NCBI GenBank assembly: GCA_947652605.1
Contig: CANTFG010000224.1
Coordinates: 248,001 to 312,000 of the forward strand
Source: Elmis aenea
Taxonomy: Eukaryota > Arthropoda > Insecta > Coleoptera > Elmidae
Direction: 5' to 3'
DNA length: 64,000 bases
This document shows, piece after piece, positions 53,001 to 64,000 of this stretch. Numbering within the stretch: the stretch's first letter is position 1; each line of letters opens with the position of its first letter. The notes under the pieces were generated by a model. The model was given only the letters and a program-made list of their open reading frames with translations. It was not told the origin of the DNA and made no database searches. A program made the translations under genes and the position numbers.

Positions 53001-56000
53001 GCGATGGATAAACTGTTCCTGTGATATACAAATCAATAATTAAAATTGTTTCAAAATAGTCGCTCAAGGAACATATGTATTAACTAAAGCACGGTATTTT
53101 TAGGAAATTATTAAAAATTAAAACCAGCTCATTGAAAGACATATGCAAAACAATTGTATTCATGTAAAGATGCGAAGGATAAACTTGTCCTGTGATATAC
53201 AAATCAATAATTAAAATTGTTTCGAAATAGTCGCTCAAGGAACATATGTATTAACTAAAGCACGGTATTTTTAGGAAATTATTAAAAATTAAAACCAGCT
53301 CATTGAAAGACATATGCAATACAATTGTATTCATGTAAAGAGACGATGGATAAACTGTTTCTGTGATATACAAATCAATAATTAAAATTGTTTCGAAATA
53401 GTCGCTCAAGGAACATATGTATTAACTAAAGCACGGTATTTTTAGGAAATTATTAAAAATTAAAACCAGCTCATTGAAAGATATATGCAAAACAATTGTA
53501 TTCATGTAAAGAGGCGATGGATAAACTGTTCCTGTGATATACAAATCAATCATTAAAATTGTTTCGAAATAGTCGCTCAAGGAACATATGTATTAACTAA
53601 AGCACGGTATTTTTAAGACATTATTAAAAATTAAAACCAGCTCATTGAAAGACATATGCAAAACAATTGTATTCATGTAAAAAGGCGATGGATAAACTGT
53701 TCCTGTCATATACAAATCAATAATTAAAATTGTTTAGAAATAGTCGCTCAAGGAACATATGTATTAACTAAAGCACGGTATTTTTAGGAAATTATTAAAA
53801 ATTAAAACCAGCTCATTGAAAGACATATGCAAAACAATTGTATTCATGTAAAGAGGCGATGGATAAACTGTTCCTGTGATATACAAATCAATAATTAAAA
53901 TTGTTTAGAAATAGTCGCTCAAGGAACATATGTATTAACTAAAGCACGGTATTTTTAGGAAATTATTAAAAATTAAAACCAGCTCATTGAAAGACATATG
54001 CAAAACAATTGTATTCATGTAAAGAGGCGATGGATAAACTTTCTGTGATATACAAATCAATAATTAAAATTGTTTCGAAATAGTCGCTCAAGGAACATAT
54101 GTATGAACTAAAGCACGGTATTTTTTGGAAATCATTAAAAATTAAAACCAGCTCATTGAAAGACATATGCAAAACAATTGTATTCATGTAAAGAGGCGAT
54201 GGATAAACTGTTCCAGTGATATACAAATCAATAATTGAAATTGTTTCGAAATAGTCGCTTAAGGAACATATGTATTAACTAAAGCACGGTATTTTTAGGA
54301 AATTATTAAAAATTAAAACCAGCTCTTTGAAAGACATATGCAAAACAATTGTATTCATGTAAAGAGGCGATGGATAAACTGTTCCTGTGATATACAAATC
54401 AATAATTAAAATTGTTTAGAAATAGTCGCTCAAGGAACATATGTATTAACTAAAGCACGGTATTTTTAAGACATTATTAAAAATTAAAACCAGCTCATTG
54501 AAAGACATATGCAAAACAATTGTATTCATGTAAAAAGGCGATGGATAAACTGTTCCTGTCATATACAAATCAATAATTAAAATTGTTTAGAAATAGTCGC
54601 TCAAGGAACATATGTATTAACTAAAGCACTGTATTTTTAGGAAATTATTAAAAATTAAAACCAGCTCATTGAAAGACATATGCAAAACAATTGTATTCAT
54701 GTAAAGAGGCGATGGATAAACTGTTCCTGTGATATACAAATCAATAATTAAAATTGTTTAGAAATAGTCGCTCAAGGAACATATGTATTAACTAAAGCAC
54801 GGTATTTTTAGGAAATTATTAAAAATTAAAACCAGCTCATTGAAAGACATATGCAAAACAATTGTATTCATGTAAAGAGGCGATGGATAAACTGTTTCTG
54901 TGATATACAAATCAATAATTAAAATTGTTTCGAAATAGTCGCTCAAGGAACATATGTATGAACTAAAGCACGGTATTTTTTGGAAATCATTAAAAATTAA
55001 AACCAGCTCATTGAAAGACATATGCAAAACAATTGTATTCATGTAAAGAGGCGATGGATAAACTGTTCCAGTGATATACAAATCAATAATTGAAATTGTT
55101 TCGAAATAGTCGCTTAAGGAACATATGTATTAACTAAAGCACGGTATTTTTAGGAAATTATTAAAAATTAAAACCAGCTCTTTGAAAGACATATGCAAAA
55201 CAATTGTATTCATGTAAAGAGGCGATGGATAAACTGTTCCTGTGATATACAAATCAATAATTAAAATTGTTCAGAAATAGTCGCTCAAGAAATATATGTA
55301 TTAACTAAAGCACGGTATTTTTAGGAAATTATTAAAAATTAAAACCAGCTCATTGAAAGACATATGCAAAACAATTGTATTCATGTAAAGAAGCGATGGA
55401 TAAACTGTTCCTGTGATATACAAATCAATAATTAAAATTGTTTAGAAATAGTCGCTCAAGGAACATATGTATTAACTAAAGCACGGTATTTTTAGGAAAT
55501 TATTAAAAATTAAAACCAGCTCATTGAAAGACATATGCAAAACAATTGTATTCATGTAAAGAGGCGATGGATAAACTGTTCCTGTGATATACAAATCAAT
55601 AATTAAAATTGTTTCGAAATAGTCGCTCAAGGAACATATGTATTAACTAAAGCACGGTATTTTTAAGACATTATTAAAAATTAAAACCAGCTCATTGAAA
55701 GACATATGCAAAACAATTGTATTCATGTAAAGAAGCGATGGATAAACTGTTCCTGTGATATACAAATCAATAATTAAAATTGTTTAGAAATAGTCGCTCA
55801 AGGAACATATGTATTAACTAAAGCACGGTATTTTTAGGAAATTATTAAAAATTAAAACCAGCTCATTGAAAGACATATGCAAAACAATTGTATTCATGTA
55901 AAGAAGCGATGGATAAACTGTTCCTGTGATATACAAATCAATAATTAAAATTGTTTGGAAATAGTCGCTCAAGGAACATATGTATTAACTAAAGCACGGT

Positions 56001-59000
56001 ATTTTTAGGAAATTATTAAAAATTAAAACCAGCTCATTGAAAGACATATGCAAAACAATTGTATTCATGTAAAGAGGCGATGGATAAACTGTTCCTGTGA
56101 TATACAAATCAATAATTAAAATTGTTTCGAAATAGTCGCTCAAGGAACATATGTATGAACTAAAGCACGGTATTTTTTGGAAATCATTAAAAATTAAAAC
56201 CAGCTCATTGAAAGACATATGCAAAACAATTGTATTAATGTAAAGAGGCGATGGATAAACTGTTCCAGTGATATACAAATCAATAATTAAAATTGTTTTG
56301 AAATAGTCGCTTAAGGAACATATGTATTAACTAAAGCACGGTATTTTTAGGAAATTATTAAAAATTAAAATCAGCTCTTTGAAAGACATATGCAAAACAA
56401 TTGTATTCATGTAAAGAGGCGATGGATAAACTGTTCCTGTGATATACAAATCAATAATTAAAATTGTTTAGAAATAGTCGCTCAAGGAACATATGTATTT
56501 ACTTAAGCACGGTATTTTTAAGACATTATTAAAAATTAAAACCAGCTCATTGAAAGACATATGCAAAACAATTGTATTCATGTAAAAAGGCGATGGATAA
56601 ACTGTTCCTGTCATATACAAATCAATATTTAAAATTGTTTAGAAATAGTCGCTCAAGGAACATATGTATTAACTAAAGCACTGTATTTTTAGGAAATTAT
56701 TAAAAATTAAAACCAGCTCATTGAAAGACATATGCAAAACAATTGTATTCATGTAAAGAGGCGATGGATAAACTGTTCCTGTGATATACAAATCAATAAT
56801 TAAAATTGTTTAGAAATAGTCGCTCAAGGAACATATGTATTAACTAAAGCACGGTATTTTTAGGAAATTATTAAAAATTAAAACCAGCTCATTGAAAGAC
56901 ATATGCAAAACAATTGTATTCATGTAAAGAGGCGATGGATAAACTGTTTCTGTGATATACAAATCAATAATTAAAATTGTTTCGAAATAGTCGCTCAAGG
57001 AACATATGTATGAACTAAAGCACGGTATTTTTTGGAAATCATTAAAAATTAAAACCAGCTCATTGAAAGACATATGCAAAACAATTGTATTCATGTAAAG
57101 AGGCGATGGATAAACTGTTCCAGTGATATACAAATCAATAATTGAAATTGTTTCGAAATAGTCGCTTAAGGAACATATGTATTAACTAAAGCACGGTATT
57201 TTTAGGAAATTATTAAAAATTAAAACCAGCTCTTTGAAAGACATATGCAAAACAATTGTATTCATGTAAAGAGGCGATGGATAAACTGTTCCTGTGATAT
57301 ACAAATCAATAATTAAAATTGTTCAGAAATAGTCGCTCAAGGAATATATGTATTAACTAAAGCACGGTATTTTTAGGAAATTATTAAAAATTAAAACCAG
57401 CTCATTGAAAGACATATGCAAAACAATTGTATTCATGTAAAGAAGCGATGAATAAACTGTTCCTGTGATATACAAATCAATAATTAAAATTGTTTAGAAA
57501 TAGTCGCTCAAGGAACATATGTATTAACTAAAGCACGGTATTTTTAGGAAATTATTAAAAATTAAAACCAGCTCATTGAAAGACATATGCAAAACAATTG
57601 TATTCATGTAAAGAGGCGATGGATAAACTGTTCCTGTGATATACAAATCAATAATTAAAATTGTTTCGAAATAGTCGCTCAAGGAACATATGTATTAACT
57701 AAAGCACGGTATTTTTAAGACATTATTAAAAATTAAAACCAGCTCATTGAAAGACATATGCAAAACAATTGTATTCATGTAAAAAGGCGATGGATAAACT
57801 GTTCCTGTGATATACAAATCAATAATTAAAATTGTTTCGAAATAGTCGCTCAAGGAACATATGTATTAACTAAAGCACGGTATTTTTAAGACATTATTAA
57901 AAATTAAAACCAGCTCATTGAAAGACATATGCAAAACAATTGTATTCATGTAAAAAGGCGATGGATAAACTGTTCCTGTCATATACAAATCAATAATTAA
58001 AATTGTTTAGAAATAGTCGCTCAAGGAACATATGTATTAACTAAAGCACTGTATTTTTAGGAAATTATTAAAAATTAAAACCAGCTCATTGAAAGACATA
58101 TGCAAAACAATTGTATTCATCTAAAGAGGCGATGGATAAACTGTTCCTGTGATATACAAATCAATAATTAAAATTGTTTCAAAATAGTCGCTCAAGGAAC
58201 ATATGTATTAACTAAAGCACGGTATTTTTAGGAAATTATTAAAAATTAAAACCAGCTCATTGAAAGACATATGCAAAACAATTGTATTCATGTAAAGATG
58301 CGAAGGATAAACTTGTCCTGTGATATACAAATCAATAATTAAAATTGTTTCGAAATAGTCGCTCAAGGAACATATGTATTAACTAAAGCACGGTATTTTT
58401 AGGAAATTATTAAAAATTAAAACCAGCTCATTGAAAGACATATGCAATACAATTGTATTCATGTAAAGAGACGATGGATAAACTGTTTCTGTGATATACA
58501 AATCAATAATTAAAATTGTTTCGAAATAGTCGCTCAAGGAACATATGTATTAACTAAAGCACGGTATTTTTAGGAAATTATTAAAAATTAAAACCAGCTC
58601 ATTGAAAGATATATGCAAAACAATTGTATTCATGTAAAGAGGCGATGGATAAACTGTTCCTGTGATATACAAATCAATAATTAAAATTGTTTCGAAATAG
58701 TCGCTCAAGGAACATATGTATTAACTAAAGCACGGTATTTTTAAGACATTATTAAAAATTAAAACCAGCTCATTGAAAGACATATGCAAAACAATTGTAT
58801 TCATGTAAAAAGGCGATGGATAAACTGTTCCTGTCATATACAAATCAATAATTAAAATTGTTTAGAAATAGTCGCTCAAGGAACATATGTATTAACTAAA
58901 GCACTGTATTTTTAGGAAATTATTAAAAATTAAAACCAGCTCATTGAAAGACATATGCAAAACAATTGTATTCATGTAAAGAGGCGATGGATAAACTGTT

Positions 59001-62000
59001 CCTGTGATATACAAATCAATAATTAAAATTGTTTAGAAATAGTCGCTCAAGGAACATATGTATTAACTAAAGCACGGTATTTTTAGGAAATTATTAAAAA
59101 TTAAAACCAGCTCATTGAAAGACATATGCAAAACAATTGTATTCATGTAAAGAGGCGATGGATAAACTGTTTCTGTGATATACAAATCAATAATTAAAAT
59201 TGTTTCGAAATAGTCGCTCAAGGAACATATGTATGAACTAAAGCACGGTATTTTTTGGAAATCATTAAAAATTAAAACCAGCTCATTGAAAGACATATGC
59301 AAAACAATTGTATTCATGTAAAGAGGCGATGGATAAACTGTTCCAGTGATATACAAATCAATAATTGAAATTGTTTCGAAATAGTCGCTTAAGGAACATA
59401 TGTATTAACTAAAGCACGGTATTTTTAGGAAATTATTAAAAATTAAAACCAGCTCTTTGAAAGACATATGCAAAACAATTGTATTCATGTAAAGAGGCGA
59501 TGGATAAACTGTTCCTGTGATATACAAATCAATAATTAAAATTGTTTCGAAATAGTCGCTCAAGGAACATATGTATTAACTAAAGCACGGTATTTTTAAG
59601 ACATTATTAAAAATTAAAACCAGCTCATTGAAAGACATATGCAAAACAATTGTATTCATGTAAAAAGGCGATGGATAAACTGTTCCTGTCATATACAAAT
59701 CAATAATTAAAATTGTTTAGAAATAGTCGCTCAAGGAACATATGTATTAACTAAAGCACTGTATTTTTAGGAAATTATTAAAAATTAAAACCAGCTCATT
59801 GAAAGACATATGCAAAACAATTGTATTCATGTAAAGAGGCGATGGATAAACTGTTCCTGTGATATACAAATCAATAATTAAAATTGTTTAGAAATAGTCG
59901 CTCAAGGAACATATGTATTAACTAAAGCACGGTATTTTTAGGAAATTATTAAAAATTAAAACCAGCTCATTGAAAGACATATGCAAAACAATTGTATTCA
60001 TGTAAAGAAGCGATGGATGAACTGTTCCTGTGATATACAAATCAATAATTAAAATTGTTTAGAAATAGTCGCTCAAGGAACATATGTATTAACTAAAGCA
60101 CGGTATTTTTAGGAAATTATTAAAAATTAAAACCAGCTCATTGAAAGACATATGCAAAACAATTGTATTCATGTAAAGAGGCGATGGATAAACTGTTTCT
60201 GTGATATACAAATCAATAATTGAAATTGTTTCGAAATAGTCGCTTAAGGAACATATGTATTAACTAAAGCACGGTATTTTTAGGAAATTATTAAAAATTA
60301 AAACCAGCTCTTTGAAAGACATATGCAAAACAATTGTATTCATGTAAAGAGGCGATGGATAAACTGTTCCTGTGATATACAAATCAATAATTAAAATTGT
60401 TCAGAAATAGTCGCTCAAGGAATATATGTATTAACTAAAGCACGGTATTTTTAGGAAATTATTAAAAATTAAAACCAGCTCATTGAAAGACATATGCAAA
60501 ACAATTGTATTCATGTAAAGAAGCGATGGATAAACTGTTCCTGTGATATACAAATCAATAATTAAAATTGTTTAGAAATAGTCGCTCAAGGAACATATGT
60601 ATTAACTAAAGCACGCTATTTTTAGGAAATTATTAAAAATTAAAACCAGCTCATTGAAAGACATATGCAAAACAATTGTATTCATGTAAAGAGGCGATGG
60701 ATAAACTGTTTCTGTGATATACAAATCAATAATTGAAATTGTTTCGAAATAGTCGCTTAAGGAACATATGTATTAACTAAAGCACGGTATTTTTAGGAAA
60801 TTATTAAAAATTAAAACCAGCTCATTGAAAGACATATGCAAAACAATTGTATTCATGTAAAGAGGCGATGGATAAACTGTTCCTGTGATATACAAATCAA
60901 TAATTAAAATTGTTTCGAAATAGTCGCTCAAGGAACATATGTATTAACTAAAGCACGGTATTTTTAGGAAATTATTAAAAATTAAAACCAGCTCTTTGAA
61001 AGACATATGCAAAACAATTGTATACATGTAAAGAGGCGATAGATAAACTGTTCCTGTAATATACAAATCAATAATTAAAATTGTTTCGAAATAGTCGCTC
61101 AAGGAACATATGTATTAACTAAAGCACGGTATTTTTAGAAAATTATTAAAAATTAAAACCAGCTCATTGAAAGACATATGCAAAACAATTGTATTCATGT
61201 AAAGAGGCGATGGATAAACTGTTCCTGTGATATACAAATCTATAATTAAAATTGTTTCGAAATAGTCGCTTAAGGAACATATGTATTAACTAAAGCACGG
61301 TATTTTTAGGAAATTATTAAAAATTAAAACCAGCTCATTGAAAGACATATGCAAAACAATTGTATTCATGTAAAGAGGCGATGGATAAACTGTTCCTGTG
61401 ATATACAAATCAATAATTAAAATTGTTTAGAAATAGTCGCTCAAGAAACATATGTATTAACTAAAGCACGGTATTTTTAAGAAATTATTAAAAATTAAAA
61501 CCAGCTCATTGAAAGACATATGCAAAACAATTGTATTCATGTAAAGAGGCGATGGATAAACTGTTCCTGTGATATACAAATCAATAATTAAAATTGTTTA
61601 GAAATAGTCGCTCAAGGAACATATGTATTAACTAAAGCACGGTATTTTTAGGAAATTATTAAAAATTAAAACCAGCTCATTGAAAGACATATGCAAAACA
61701 ATTGTATTCATGTAAAGATGCGAAGGATAAACTTGTCCTGTGATATACAAATCAATAATTAAAATTGTTTAAAAATAGTCGCTCAAGGAACATATGTATT
61801 AACTAAAGCACGGTATTTTTAGGAAATCATTAAAAATTAAAACCAGCTCATTGAAAGACATATGCAAAACAATTGTATTCATGTAAAAAGGCGATGGATA
61901 AACTGTTTCTGTGATATACAAATCAATAATTAAAATTGTTTCGAAATAGTCGCTCAAGGAACATATGTATTAACTAAAGCACGGTATTTTTAGGAAATTA

Positions 62001-63870
62001 ATAAAAATTAAAACCAGCTCATTGAAAGATATATGCAAAACAATTGTATTCATGTAAAGAGGCGATGGATAAACTGTTCCTGTGATATACCAATCAATAA
62101 TTAAAATTGTTTAGAAATAGTCGCTCAAGGAACATATGTATTAACTAAAGCACGGTATTTTTAGGAAATTATTAAAAATTAAAACCAGCTCATTGAAAGA
62201 CATATGCAAAACAATTGTATTCATATAAAGAGGCGATGGATAAACTGTTCCTGTGATATACAAATCAATAATTAAAATTGTTTCAAAATAGTCGCTCAAG
62301 GAACATATGTATTAACTAAAGCACGGTATTTTTAGGAAATTATTAAAAACTAAAACCAGCTCATTGAAAGACATATGCAAAACAATTGTATTCATGTAAA
62401 GATGCGAAGGATAAACTTGTCCTGTGATATACAAATCAATAATTAAAATTGTTTCGAAATAGTCGCTCAAGGAACATATGTATTAACTAAAGCACGGTAT
62501 TTTTAGGAAATTATTAAAAATTAAAACCAGCTCATTGAAAGACATATGCAATACAATTGTATTCATGTAAAGAGACGATGGATAAACTGTTTCTGTGATA
62601 TACAATTCAATAATTAAAATTGTTTCGAAATAGTCGCTCAAGGAACATATGTATTAACTAAAGCACGGTATTTTTAGGAAATTATTAAAAATTAAAACCA
62701 GCTCATTGAAAGATATATGCAAAACAATTGTATTCATGTAAAGAGGCGATGGATAAACTGTTCCTGTGATATACAAATCAATAATTAAAATTGTTTCGAA
62801 ATAGTCGCTCAAGGAACATATGTATTAACTAAAGCACGGTATTTTTAAGACATTATTAAAAATTAAAACCAGCTCATTGAAAGACATATGCAAAACAATT
62901 GTATTCATGTAAAAAGGCGATGGATAAACTGCTCCTGTCATATACAAATCAATAATTAAAATTGTTTAGAAATAGTCGCTCAAGGAACATATGTATTAAC
63001 TAAAGCACTGTATTTTTAGGAAATTATTAAAAATTAAAACCAGCTCATTGAAAGACATATGCAAAACAATTGTATTCATGTAAAGAGGCGATGGATAAAC
63101 TGTTCCTGTGATATACAAATCAATAATTAAAATTGTTTAGAAATAGTCGCTCAAGGAACATATGTATTAACTAAAGCACGGTATTTTTAGGAAATTATTA
63201 AAAATTAAAACCAGCTCATTGAAAGACATATGCAAAACAATTGTATTCATGTAAAGAGGCGATGGATAAACTGTTTCTGTGATATACAAATCAATAATTA
63301 AAATTGTTTCGAAATAGTCGCTCAAGGAACATATGTATGAACTAAAGCACGGTATTTTTTGGAAATCATTAAAAATTAAAACCAGCTCATTGAAAGACAT
63401 ATGCAAAACAATTGTATTCATGTAAAGAGGCGATGGATAAACTGTTCCAGTGATATACAAATCAATAATTGAAATTGTTTCGAAATAGTCGCTTAAGGAA
63501 CATATGTATTAACTAAAGCACGGTATTTTTAGGAAATTATTAAAAATTAAAACCAGCTCTTTGAAAGACATATGCAAAACAATTGTATTCATGTAAAGAG
63601 GCGATGGATAAACTGTTCCTGTGATATACAAATCAATAATTAAAATTGTTTAGAAATAGTCGCTCAAGGAACATATGTATTAACTAAAGCACGGTATTTT
63701 TAAGACATTATTAAAAATTAAAACCAGCTCATTGAAAGACATATGCAAAACAATTGTATTCATGTAAAAAGGCGATGGATAAACTGTTCCTGTCATATAC
63801 AAATCAATAATTAAAATTGTTTAGAAATAGTCGCTCAAGGAACATATGTATTAACTAAAGCACTGTATTT

Positions 63871-64000
63871 TTAGGAAATTATTAAAAATTAAAACCAGCT
63901 CATTGAAAGACATATGCAAAACAATTGTATTCATGTAAAAAGGCGATGGATAAACTGCTCCTGTCATATACAAATCAATAATTAAAATTGTTTAGAAATA
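63871..64000. repeat. Partial satellite monomer at window end
   Basis: Bases 1-130 of the consensus, cut by the window edge. It carries the GTAAAAAGG and TGTCATATAC variants and CTGCTCC in place of CTGTTCC; the same CTGCTCC is seen near 62930, which suggests another local duplication continuing past the window. Confidence 0.9.

Larger units (their letters stand above)
39990..64000. repeat. Irregular higher-order region
   Basis: The TGAACT dimer recurs with its right edge at 40283, 45587, 51150, 54226, 55081, 56278, 57133, 59356 and 63460. After allowing for the 3-bp insertion near 44945, the 1801-bp transposon footprint and the 2-bp loss near 54040, the gaps are 31, 22, 18, 5, 7, 5, 13 and 24 monomers. 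Marker order within the gaps (AGACATT with TGTCATATAC, then GCACTGT, then GCAATAC with GAGACGATGG) is partly conserved. The transposon lies inside this region. Confidence 0.75.
50002..64000. repeat. 171-bp satellite array, right part
   Basis: Continuation of the same array, same orientation and same phase, after the transposon. The first 20 bases (TTAA copy plus consensus 156-171) complete the monomer split by the insertion, and the next full monomer starts at 50022. One length change is seen, a 2-bp loss near 54040. The last full monomer ends at 63870 and 63871-64000 is a 130-base partial copy, so the array runs past the window. Variant monomers recur at integer multiples of 171. No gene is seen in this stretch. 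Confidence 0.98.

Noticed and set aside
1..64000. Primate alpha satellite, because of the 171-bp length
   Set aside because: The monomer sequence bears no resemblance to alphoid DNA and is more AT-rich; only the length agrees.

Overview
The window is almost wholly a tandem satellite array with one DNA transposon inserted in it. The AT-rich satellite with higher-order repeats, a GT-AG intron and a piggyBac-superfamily element at TTAA indicate a metazoan nuclear genome. An insect or other arthropod is the most likely source, but this is inferred from general character; no species can be named. The sequence probably comes from pericentromeric or other constitutive heterochromatin.

Layout: (1) 1-48204 and 50002-64000 are one continuous head-to-tail array of a 171-bp monomer (about 29% G+C by count of the consensus). 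From base 1 to base 63871 there are exactly 363 repeat periods once the transposon plus its target-site copy (1801 bp) is removed; six net length changes (-2, -2, -2, +1, +3, -2) account for the whole phase difference. A partial monomer closes the window. Shared variants define higher-order structure: a 29-monomer block in two copies (5131-10087, 10088-15044), a 32-monomer block in two nearly identical copies (18465-23936, 23937-29406), modules re-occurring at 19, 16 and 22 monomers (28-38 kb), and irregular 5- to 31-monomer spacing from 40 to 64 kb. (2) 48205-50001 is a 1797-bp piggyBac-superfamily element flanked by TTAA, with near-identical 17-bp inverted ends starting CCCAGATATGCCCAA. It carries one broken transposase gene on the + strand.

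The transposase is best read as a spliced gene: a short first exon from the ATG at 48392, a 182-bp intron (48433-48614), then a long exon with the N-terminal part of the DDE domain. The centre of the catalytic domain is deleted, the frame is broken, and a TGA at 49692 precedes a recognisable C-terminal Cys/His-rich domain. The element therefore cannot encode an active enzyme but keeps both ends, so it could only be moved by a transposase supplied in trans.

There is no other gene. The repeated minus-strand reading frames in the satellite arise because 171 is divisible by three and some monomers have lost the usual stop. The points of most interest are a 29-bp palindromic motif present three times in the transposon, uninterrupted paralogues of the insertion site at 53080 and 58208, and a CENP-B-box-like motif that coincides with the most variable site of the monomer.
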